Below, one piece after another: positions 57,242 through 64,000 of a stretch of 64,000 nt of DNA. The DNA is from IDS-8 sp036381215. Lineage in GTDB: Bacteria > Pseudomonadota > Gammaproteobacteria > Steroidobacterales > Woeseiaceae. Position 1 is the first letter of the stretch. The number at the start of each line of letters is the position of its first letter. A program made the position numbers and the translations under genes. The notes under the pieces are model-generated. The model did not search any database, was not told the DNA's origin, and was given only the letters and a program-made list of their open reading frames with translations. The stretch lies in contig DASVDF010000091.1 of the NCBI GenBank assembly GCA_036381215.1, positions 1-64,000 of the forward strand, read 5' to 3'.

Positions 57242-59152
57242 TCAGCCGTGCCGGACGTCCAAGGACTCCAGCGCGGATCGGATGCTCTCGAGCCCCACCG
57301 GCTTCACCAGGTACGAGGCGAAGCCGGCCTCTTTCGCCCTGCGGCGGTCTTCTTCCTGTCCCCAGCCGCTGATGGCCACCAGCGGTATGTCCGATTTGAG
57401 CAGAGTATGCAGCCTGCGCGCCAGCTCGTAACCGTCCACGACGGGCAAGCCGATGTCCAGGAAGGCGAAATGCGGGTGGAACTCCGCAGCGGTCGCGAGT
57501 GCCGCATCGGCATCGTGCGCAACGCGCACCTCATGGCCCATTTGCTCGAGCAGGTAAGAAAGCGTGGTCGCGAAATCCACGTTGTCGTCGACGAGCAGGA
57601 TGCGCCGGCCGGCGGAGGCGCGCGCCGGATCCGGTCTCGACGCGACGCCGTCGCGCCCGCCGGTCAGCGCGGCCTTGACCGGCAGCCGCACGGTGAACGT
57701 GCTGCCCTTGCCGGGGCCCTCGCTCGCCGCCTCGATGCTGCCGCCGTGCAGCTCCACGAGGCGGCGCGCCAGCGCGAGGCCCACGCCCAGGCCCGCCTGC
57801 ACGCGCACTCCCGCGGCCTGCTCCTGCGTGAACATCGCGAAGATGTTCGGGAGCGCCTCGGCGGCGATGCCCTTGCCGGTGTCCGTCACTGTGACGCAGA
57901 CGGTGTTGCCCTGCACGACCGCGGCCAGCTCGATGCGCCCGCCGCCGTGCGTGTAGCGAGACGCGTTGTTCAGCAGGTTCGCGAAGACCTGCGACAGGCG
58001 CACCGGATCCGCCTGCATGTAGACGGGCCGATCCGGCAGGCGGACCACCAGGGTCTGGCCGTCGCGCTCGACGAGCGGCCGCACGGTATCGACCGCGTTC
58101 TGCACGACCGTGGCGAGCTCGATCGGCTCGCGCCGCACGGTGAGCTTGCCGCGCGAGATGCGTGACACGTCGAGCAGGTCGTCGACCAGCCGGATCATGT
58201 GCGAAAGCTGGCGTTCGATGATTTCCCGCGCCTGCCGCGCCGCCTCCGGCGTGGTGCCGGGAGAGCGCAGCAGCGCCGTCGCGTTCACCATCGGCGCCAA
58301 CGGGTTGCGGAGCTCGTGCGCGAGCGTCGCGAGGAATTCGTCCTTGTGCTTGTCCGCAAGCCTGAGCGAGACCTCCGCGTTGCGGCGCTCCTCCGTCTCC
58401 TTGTGCAGCTTGCGGTTGGAATCCTCGAGCGCACGCTGCCGTTCGCTGACCTCGGCGAGCATGGCGTTGAAGGCGTCCACCAGCGTGCCGACCTCGTCGT
58501 TCGTGGTGCGCGTGGCGCGCAGGTCGAAATCGCGCCCCTTCACGATGCGGTGCGCGACGTCGGTGACCGCGAGGATCGGTCCGGTGACGGTGCCCTGGAG
58601 CCACAGCGAGACCAGGGCGGCCACGAGCAGGCTGCCGAGCATCACGGCGCCCAGGATCAACAGGTAATCGATCACCCGGTCGGCCAGCTCGTAGCCGGCC
58701 CGCAGGTACACGGTGCCGAGAAGCTGGTTGTTTTCGATGATGGGCTGGAACAGCGTCAGCGCACCGTCCTCGACCGCGGGGCCGCGCGGGCTCGCGTCCT
58801 CCGGCAGCGGCGTGCGACTGCCTTCGGCGCGATAACCTGCGAACAGCTCGCCGTCCGCAGTGTAGACCGCCGCCGCTTCGATGACCGGCCGGCTGGACAG
58901 CATCGCGAGAGTCGCCTCCGCGCTCGCGACGTCATTGAACGCCACCGCGGGCGCGGTGGTGCGCGCGAGGATGTCCGCCTGCGTCGTTACGTCGCTGAAC
59001 AGGAACTGCCGATAGTTGCGGGCTTCATAGGTCAGCAACGCGGCGGCGCAGACGAGCAGCGCCACGAACGTCGTGACGAGCACCACGACCAGCACCTTGC
59101 GCCGCACGGAGCGGTTGATTCCGAGTGCGCTTTGCCGCAGAAATCCCGGCAT
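57242..59152 (-). CDS. hybrid sensor histidine kinase with CHASE8-like domain, HAMP and receiver
   Basis: A 636-residue membrane kinase. TM1 ~ residues 20-43; a periplasmic sensor (~45-160; LARTTAPAVAFNDVASAEAT) of the CHASE8 type that pairs with YfiR; TM2 ~165-185; HAMP; H-box LATLAHELRNPLAP (H279); N box NLLNNASRY; G boxes TDTGKGIA and GLGVGLALAR; and a C-terminal receiver (ILLVDDNVDFATTLS, FAFLDIGLPV, YLVKPVG). The ATG at 59152 is preferred to a GTG at 59173 because the ribosome site GGACGGG fits better. Transcribed with YfiR (16 bp gap). No DNA-binding output domain, so a separate regulator is needed. Confidence 0.88.
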   Translation of the reverse strand: MPGFLRQSALGINRSVRRKVLVVVLVTTFVALLVCAAALLTYEARNYRQFLFSDVTTQADILARTTAPAVAFNDVASAEATLAMLSSRPVIEAAAVYTADGELFAGYRAEGSRTPLPEDASPRGPAVEDGALTLFQPIIENNQLLGTVYLRAGYELADRVIDYLLILGAVMLGSLLVAALVSLWLQGTVTGPILAVTDVAHRIVKGRDFDLRATRTTNDEVGTLVDAFNAMLAEVSERQRALEDSNRKLHKETEERRNAEVSLRLADKHKDEFLATLAHELRNPLAPMVNATALLRSPGTTPEAARQAREIIERQLSHMIRLVDDLLDVSRISRGKLTVRREPIELATVVQNAVDTVRPLVERDGQTLVVRLPDRPVYMQADPVRLSQVFANLLNNASRYTHGGGRIELAAVVQGNTVCVTVTDTGKGIAAEALPNIFAMFTQEQAAGVRVQAGLGVGLALARRLVELHGGSIEAASEGPGKGSTFTVRLPVKAALTGGRDGVASRPDPARASAGRRILLVDDNVDFATTLSYLLEQMGHEVRVAHDADAALATAAEFHPHFAFLDIGLPVVDGYELARRLHTLLKSDIPLVAISGWGQEEDRRRAKEAGFASYLVKPVGLESIRSALESLDVRHG

Positions 59153-59255
59153 TCGAGCCCGTCCGCCCGTCACCGGGATGCAGGTGCGCCGAAAGGAACG
59201 GCTGCTCCGGAAGATCGTACCGGCGCACGCCGCGAGCAGGCTCCGCTGGCTGCGA

Positions 59256-59273
59256 GGAGCCTCCGCAGGCTCC
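59256..59273. promoter_or_regulatory. 7-bp hairpin in the kinase-receptor divergent region
   Basis: GGAGCCT-CCGC-AGGCTCC, perfect inverted repeat in the 216-bp divergent spacer (59153-59368) that also holds TATACT-like bases near 59310. Possible operator; low certainty. Confidence 0.3.
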
Positions 59274-59368
59274 CTCGGTGCACCGAATGCATCGCTTCGT
59301 TATACTCCCGTCCGCCCTTTGCGCAAGAAAATCAGCCGTCCGTCGACGAAATCGGAACGCGCGCCTGC

Positions 59369-61423
59369 ATGCCACAAACGCTGATTCGCCATTCCCCGGG
59401 ACGTTCCCACGCACGAGCCGCGAGACTATATCAAATCTGGCTTCCTGTGACGCTTCTGGTCGCGGCGCCGCTCGCAAGGGCGGCGGCGCCGCCGGCCCTG
59501 ATGGCGGCGAACGACACCGCCCTGTTCGACCTCTCCATCGAGGAGCTCGGTGAGCTGAAGGTCACCTCGGCATCCCGCCGCGGGGAGCCGCTGCGCCGCG
59601 CAGCGAACGCGATCTACGTCATCACCGGCGACGAGATCCGCCGCTCGGGTCTCACGCGCCTGCCGGAGATACTGCGGCTCGCACCCGGAGTCGAAGTGGC
59701 GAGGAACGACACGCATTCGTGGACGATCTCGATGCGCGGCTTCAACAGCGATCTTTCGAACAAGCTCCTGGTGTTGATCGACGGCCGCAGCGTGTATTCG
59801 CCGCTGTTCGCCGGCGTCTTCTGGGATGCGCAGGACGTGCTCGTGCAGGACATCGAGCGCATCGAGGTGATCGGCGGCCCGGGCGGCACGCTGTGGGGCG
59901 CGAACGCCGTCAACGGCGTGATCAACGTGATCACGCGCTCGGCGCGCGACACCCAGGGCGCCCTGGTCGACGTCGGCGCGGGCAACGAGGTGCGAGGGCT
60001 CGTCGGGGTCCGCTACGGCTGGCGGCCCGCCGCGGACGTCGCCGCGCGCATGTACCTCAAGTACGGCGAGCACGACGCGTCGCTGCAGCCGACCGGCGAG
60101 GACGGCGCCGACGATGGCCGCAGGGTGCAGGCCGGCTTCCGGGTGGACTGGGACCGGGGCGACAGCGCCACGCTCACGCTCCAGGGCGACGTCTACGATG
60201 CCGCGCTCGGCTCGCTCGTCAGGCCGGAATTCGCACTCGGCGAAATCCCGGGCCCCGACGTGCCCGGTGAAATCGACATCGGCGGCTTCAACACGCTGGC
60301 ACGCTGGGACCGCGATCTCGACAGCGGCAGTCACGTGCAGGTCCAGGCGTACCTGGATTACACGTCGCGCGACATCCCCGGCACCTTCGGCGAGCGGCGC
60401 AGCACCTTCGACTTCGATTTCCAGCACGACATCGCGCCGGCGGGGCGGCATCGCGTCATCTGGGGCGGCGGGCTGCGCGTCACGTCGGACGATCTCGACA
60501 ACACGACCTTCGCGAGCTTCCTTCCCGAGGAACGCACCGACGAGACCTTCAGCCTGTTCGTCCAGGACGACATCACGCTCGCCGACGACGTCGTGCTCAC
60601 CGCCGGCACCAAGGTGGAGCGCAACGATTACACCGGATGGGAGCTGCAGCCGAACGTGCGCTTGAGCTGGCTCGTGAGCGACACGCAGTTCCTCTGGGGC
60701 GCCGTGTCGCGCGCCGTGCGCATTCCGGCGCGGCTCAACACCGATCTCGAGCTGCTTGCTCCCATCCCGCTGCCCGGCGTGCCGGTGCCGGTGTACTTCA
60801 ACGCCGTGGGCAGCGACCGGTTCGAGTCGGAAGAGCTGGTCGCGACGGAGCTGGGCTGGCGCGCGCGCGTCGGCGAGAACCTGTCGCTGGACGTCTCGCT
60901 CTTTCATCACGACTACGACCGGCTGCAAACGCAGGAGGTCGGCACGATCCTGCCGGTCGGCGATCCGGTGCAGTACCTGCTGCTCCCGGCCACGCTCGCG
61001 AACGGCATGCACGGCGAATCGTTCGGTGCGACGGCGGTGGTCAACTGGCAGGCGCTCGACTTCTGGCGGCTGCAGTTCCAGACCGCCTGGCTGGACATGG
61101 ATCTCGAGCTGGACCCGGGGAGCACCGATCGGGGAGCGCTCGGCATCGCCGGCAACAGTCCGCAGCACCAGGCCGCGGTGCATTCCTACCTGGAGCTGCC
61201 GCGGGACTTCGATCTCTTCACTTCACTGCGCTACGTGGACGAGCTGCCGAGGCTCGGGGTGCCGCACCGCACCGCAGTCGACGTGAGCCTCGGCTGGCGC
61301 CCTTCCGAACATTCGCGGATTTCGCTGACCGTGCGCAACCTGAACGAGGACGAGCACCTGGAATTCGGCGGCAGCAACATGATCGAGCGCAGCGGCTGGT
61401 TGCGCGTCGCCTGGACCTGGTAG
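59369..61423 (+). CDS. TonB-dependent receptor
   Basis: A 684-residue outer-membrane receptor: signal LYQIWLPVTLLVAAPLARAA, a TonB-box-like segment (FDLSIEELGELKVTSASRRG), the plug (YVITGDEIRRSGLTRLPEIL, MRGFNSDLSNKLLVLIDGRS, IERIEVIGGPGGTLWGANAV), and a beta-barrel ending RVAWTW. Divergent from the kinase-YfiR genes; this trio is a known cluster in which the receptor signals through YfiR-like proteins. Ligand unknown. Weak ribosome site at the ATG. Confidence 0.92.
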   Translation: MPQTLIRHSPGRSHARAARLYQIWLPVTLLVAAPLARAAAPPALMAANDTALFDLSIEELGELKVTSASRRGEPLRRAANAIYVITGDEIRRSGLTRLPEILRLAPGVEVARNDTHSWTISMRGFNSDLSNKLLVLIDGRSVYSPLFAGVFWDAQDVLVQDIERIEVIGGPGGTLWGANAVNGVINVITRSARDTQGALVDVGAGNEVRGLVGVRYGWRPAADVAARMYLKYGEHDASLQPTGEDGADDGRRVQAGFRVDWDRGDSATLTLQGDVYDAALGSLVRPEFALGEIPGPDVPGEIDIGGFNTLARWDRDLDSGSHVQVQAYLDYTSRDIPGTFGERRSTFDFDFQHDIAPAGRHRVIWGGGLRVTSDDLDNTTFASFLPEERTDETFSLFVQDDITLADDVVLTAGTKVERNDYTGWELQPNVRLSWLVSDTQFLWGAVSRAVRIPARLNTDLELLAPIPLPGVPVPVYFNAVGSDRFESEELVATELGWRARVGENLSLDVSLFHHDYDRLQTQEVGTILPVGDPVQYLLLPATLANGMHGESFGATAVVNWQALDFWRLQFQTAWLDMDLELDPGSTDRGALGIAGNSPQHQAAVHSYLELPRDFDLFTSLRYVDELPRLGVPHRTAVDVSLGWRPSEHSRISLTVRNLNEDEHLEFGGSNMIERSGWLRVAWTW

Positions 61424-61481
61424 GCGAGGCGCTCCGCAGCGCCTCGCGCCGGGCTTTCCCGGGCTCTGCTAAAGTGCGGCG

Positions 61482-62735
61482 ATGAACGAAGCCGCCCAGG
61501 TCACGCGCGACACGATCGATGCGGTGTATCGCAGGGAGTCGCGGCGCGTGCTCGCGACCCTCATCCGCCTGCTCGGCGACTTCGACCTCGCCGAGGAAGC
61601 GCTGCACGACGCGTTCATTGCCGCGCTCGCGCAATGGCAGCGGGACGGCATTCCCGACAACCCGCGGGCGTGGCTGGTGTCGGCCGGCCGCTTCAAGGGC
61701 ATCGACACGATCCGCCGGCGCGCGCGGTTCGACTCGTCGCTCGCCGAGATCGCGCGCCTGCTCGAGCCCGCGGCGGAAGCCGGCCCGGACCACGACGACG
61801 AGGAGATCGCGGACGATCGGCTGCGGCTGATCTTTACCTGCTGTCATCCGGCACTGCCGGCCGAAGCACGTATCGCGCTCACCTTGCGCGAGGTCTGCGA
61901 CCTCACGACCGAGGAAATCGCGCACGCGTTCCTCGCCGCGCCGCCCACCGTGGCGCAACGCATCGTGCGCGCCAAGGCGAAGATCCGCGACGCCGGCATC
62001 CCGTACGAGGTGCCCGCGCACGCGGAGCTCCCCGAACGTCTCGACAGCGTGCTGCAGGTCATCTACCTGGTGTTCAACGAGGGCTACTTCGCCTCGTCCG
62101 GCGGCTCGCTGACCCGCACCGATCTCTCGGGGGAAGCGATCCGGCTGGGCAGGCTGCTGGTCGAGTTGCTCGCGGAGCCGGAAGCCATGGGACTGCTGGC
62201 GCTCATGCTGCTGCACGAGTCCCGGCGAGCGGCGCGCACCACGCCCGACGGCGAGCTCGTGCTGCTGGAAGACCAGGACCGCAGCCGGTGGGACCGCACC
62301 CTGATCGGCGAGGCCGCGGAGCTGATCCGCCGTGCGCTCACCTCGCGGCGCTTCGGGCCGTACACGCTGCAGGCCGCGATCGTCGGCGTGCACGCCGATG
62401 CCGCGGACGCGGCGTCCACGGACTGGAACGAGATCATCGCCCTTTACGACCTGCTCCTCCGGGTCGAGCCCTCGCCCGTCATCGAGCTGAACCGGGCGGT
62501 CGCCGTGGCCATGCGCGACGGCCCCGCGGCCGGGCTCGCGCTGGTGGACGGCCTGCTGGCCCGCGGCGAGCTCGGCGATTACCATCTCGCCCACGCCACG
62601 CGGGCCGACCTGTGCCGCCGCCTCGGACGGACCGCCGAGGCCGCGGAGGCCTACCGGCGGGCGCTGGAGCTCACACGGCTGGAGCCGGAGCGCCGCTTCC
62701 TCGAACGCCGGCTTGACGCACTTCACAGTTTGTAA
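61482..62735 (+). CDS. ECF42-type RNA polymerase sigma factor with C-terminal extension
   Basis: A 417-residue sigma factor: sigma2 (ALHDAFIAALAQWQRDGIPD, NPRAWLVSAGRFKGIDTIRR), sigma4 (ALTLREVCDLTTEEIAHAFL, APPTVAQRIVRAKAKIRDA), and a long C-terminal TPR-like domain (EGYFASSGGSLTRTDLSGEA, LIGEAAELIRRAL, EIIALYDLLL). ECF42 genes usually lie beside a DGPF/YCII-domain gene; none is adjacent here. No anti-sigma gene. Directly precedes the LacI operators. Confidence 0.9.
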   Translation: MNEAAQVTRDTIDAVYRRESRRVLATLIRLLGDFDLAEEALHDAFIAALAQWQRDGIPDNPRAWLVSAGRFKGIDTIRRRARFDSSLAEIARLLEPAAEAGPDHDDEEIADDRLRLIFTCCHPALPAEARIALTLREVCDLTTEEIAHAFLAAPPTVAQRIVRAKAKIRDAGIPYEVPAHAELPERLDSVLQVIYLVFNEGYFASSGGSLTRTDLSGEAIRLGRLLVELLAEPEAMGLLALMLLHESRRAARTTPDGELVLLEDQDRSRWDRTLIGEAAELIRRALTSRRFGPYTLQAAIVGVHADAADAASTDWNEIIALYDLLLRVEPSPVIELNRAVAVAMRDGPAAGLALVDGLLARGELGDYHLAHATRADLCRRLGRTAEAAEAYRRALELTRLEPERRFLERRLDALHSL

Positions 62736-62783
62736 AATTTACACGCCCTGTCGGCTTGACGCGACACTGTAAGCGTTTACACT
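62731..62783 (+). promoter_or_regulatory. two LacI-type operators around a promoter
   Basis: TGTAAAATTTACA (62731-62743; perfect arms) and TGTAAGCGTTTACA (62768-62781; one mismatched pair). Their centres are 37-38 bp apart, enclosing TTGACG (62756-62761) and TACACT (62778-62783; 16-nt spacer), so occupancy would block the promoter. The first overlaps the sigma factor's stop codon. Confidence 0.8.
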
Positions 62784-62822
62784 GCGCCCCAGACGCTGAC
62801 TTCGGCTTTGGGGGCAGAAGGC

Positions 62823-63872
62823 GTGGAAGGGAACAACAACGGGCCCCGGCGCGCGGCGACGGTCAAGGACGTCGCCCGCGCCGCGGGGGTATCGATCGCA
62901 TCCGTATCCCGGGTGATCAACGGCACGGGCCCGGTGGCGCAGGCGACGCGCCGCCGGGTCACGGACGCGATCGCGCGGCTGCATTACGTCCCGCATCAGG
63001 GGGCCGCAAGCCTGGTCACGCGCCGTCACGGCGTGGTCGGGCTGCTGCTGCCGGAGCTGCATGCCGGGATGTACGCAAAGCTCATCCGCGGCATCGAGGA
63101 CGCGGCGCGGCGCCACGGCCGCCATCTCCTCGTGTGCAACCTGACCGGCGACGCCGCGCGGGATGCCGCGACCTTGACGACGCTCACCGGGCGCGTGGAC
63201 GGGCTCCTGCTGATGGCGCCGCACCGCCACGAGGAAGCGCTGGCGGAGCTGCTCCCGGGCGATGTCCCCGCGGTGCTCCTGAATACGCGCGCGGACTCCG
63301 GGCGCAACGTGCTCACGGTCGACAATTACGGCGCCGTCATGGAAGTCATGCGGCACCTGAAGCGCTGCGGCCGGCGCGTCGTCGCGCACATCGCGGGGCC
63401 GGCCGGCAATCACGATGCCGAGGAACGGGTGCGCGCCTGGAGGGACGCTCTCGCCACGTACTGGCCGGGCACCGAGGCGCCTTTCTTCCGCGGCGATTTC
63501 GAGCAGGAGAGCGGGCGCGCCGCCGGGCAGGCGTTCGCGGCGAGCCCTGAGCCGCCCGACGCGATCTTCGCCGCCAACGACCTGATGGCGGCGGGCGCGA
63601 TGCGGGCGCTCGCCGATGCCGGCCTGGCGGTACCCGAAGACGTCGCGGTGGTCGGCTTCGACGACGTGCCGCTCGCGTCGCTGCTCTCTCCTGCGCTCAC
63701 CACGGTGCACGTCGACGTCGAATCCTTCGGACGCTGCGCGCTGGAACGGCTGCTCCGCCTGACGGGCGAGCCGGCGCTTGCGCAGGAACGTTGCGAGCCG
63801 GTGCCCTCGACGCTCGTGGTGCGCGAATCCTGCGGCTCCGCTGCGGCGCCCGCGCGCGCAAGGAGGGCCTGA
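62823..63872 (+). CDS. LacI/GalR family transcriptional regulator
   Basis: A 349-residue regulator: N-terminal HTH (TVKDVARAAGVSIASVSRVI) and hinge, then a periplasmic-binding-like sugar domain (GLLLPELHAGMYAKLIRGIE, AIFAANDLMAAGAMRALADA, VAVVGFDDVPLASLLSPALT). The GTG at 62823 has GGGGG 8 nt upstream; a TTG at 62808 gives five more residues. Probably represses itself and the secreted-protein gene three bases downstream. The ligand is unknown; usually a sugar. Confidence 0.9.
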   Translation: MEGNNNGPRRAATVKDVARAAGVSIASVSRVINGTGPVAQATRRRVTDAIARLHYVPHQGAASLVTRRHGVVGLLLPELHAGMYAKLIRGIEDAARRHGRHLLVCNLTGDAARDAATLTTLTGRVDGLLLMAPHRHEEALAELLPGDVPAVLLNTRADSGRNVLTVDNYGAVMEVMRHLKRCGRRVVAHIAGPAGNHDAEERVRAWRDALATYWPGTEAPFFRGDFEQESGRAAGQAFAASPEPPDAIFAANDLMAAGAMRALADAGLAVPEDVAVVGFDDVPLASLLSPALTTVHVDVESFGRCALERLLRLTGEPALAQERCEPVPSTLVVRESCGSAAAPARARRA

Positions 63873-63875
63873 ACC

Positions 63876-64000
63876 ATGGCTCGCCCATACTTCACCGTGC
63901 TGCTCTTTGCCGTCGCACTCTGCGGATTCGCGCTGCCGGCGCTCGCGCCCGGCCAAGCCGACCATGCCGTCGCGCCGATGACCGATCCGCCGTCGGTCAA
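63876..64000 (+). CDS. secreted protein, cut by the window end
   Basis: The first 41 codons are visible: signal ARPYFTVLLFAVALCGFALP and a proline-rich start (ADHAVAPMTDPPS). AAGGAGGG precedes the ATG by 9 nt. It follows LacI by 3 bp, so it is likely in its operon and regulated by it. The family cannot be told from this part. Confidence 0.7.
   Translation, partial: MARPYFTVLLFAVALCGFALPALAPGQADHAVAPMTDPPSV

Noticed and set aside
1..64000. tRNA, rRNA, CRISPR array, integrase or transposase
   Set aside because: Looked for on both strands; no such gene, array or IS end was recognised, so no mobile island is claimed.

Overview
The window is a GC-rich (roughly two thirds G+C by eye) chromosomal segment, most likely from an uncultured or poorly studied gammaproteobacterium. 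Pointers are the YdbH/YdbL pair, MtfA-type peptidase, YgiW/YdeI OB-fold protein, YfiR-kinase-TonB receptor module, QseB/QseC-like two-component pair, Xanthomonadales-like TPR serine/threonine kinases and two sigma-54 promoters. No rRNA, tRNA, CRISPR array, transposase or phage gene was seen. Genes are dense, many overlap by 4 bp (ATGA/GTGA), and several use GTG, TTG or apparently CTG starts.

Layout. 1-2.2 kb (minus): Ni/Co-type transporter, small unknown protein and two half-size permeases. 2.6-5.4 kb: two-subunit molybdenum hydroxylase (isoquinoline 1-oxidoreductase type). 5.4-13.4 kb: small anchored protein, secreted amidohydrolase, two secreted alpha/beta hydrolases, a phosphate-type porin and a His/Met-rich periplasmic protein. 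13.4-23.9 kb: acetyltransferase, MtfA-like peptidase, LEA14-like lipoprotein, a transporter remnant, class II aldolase, M16 and M20 peptidases, YdbH and YdbL. 24-30.8 kb: two paralogous SLC13/TrkA-C transporters flanking a divergent M19 dipeptidase, then an MscS channel and a YgiW-like protein. 30.9-35.6 kb: two-component system and an S9 peptidase.

36.3-42.3 kb is the most unusual part: a KamA-type radical SAM aminomutase, two paralogous ATP-grasp ligases, a GNAT-HDAC fusion and a second GNAT. A near-consensus sigma-70 promoter drives it and related intergenic repeat elements precede both halves. It reads as a pathway making a ligated, probably acetyl-protected beta-amino acid (beta-lysine by active-site residues). 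42.3-44.4 kb holds a gene remnant and a Fic protein with four GTTTTTCA repeats around its start, less GC-rich than its surroundings.

44.6-48.8 kb (minus): endonuclease/phosphatase, phospholipase D-VTT fusion and Atg22-like MFS transporter. 48.8-55.1 kb: two serine/threonine kinases interleaved with small envelope proteins; an EF-hand protein and a PRC-barrel protein each have a textbook sigma-54 promoter. 55.2-61.4 kb: secreted protein with HELAH motif, then YfiR, hybrid histidine kinase and a divergent TonB-dependent receptor. 61.5-64 kb: ECF42-type sigma factor, LacI regulator with two operator-like palindromes, and a secreted protein cut by the window edge.

Dispersed short repeats (a REP-like palindrome whose TAG serves as the stop codon of three genes, 18-bp tandem units at three gene ends, and a longer palindromic element) sit mainly at 3' ends of genes between 23 and 40 kb.
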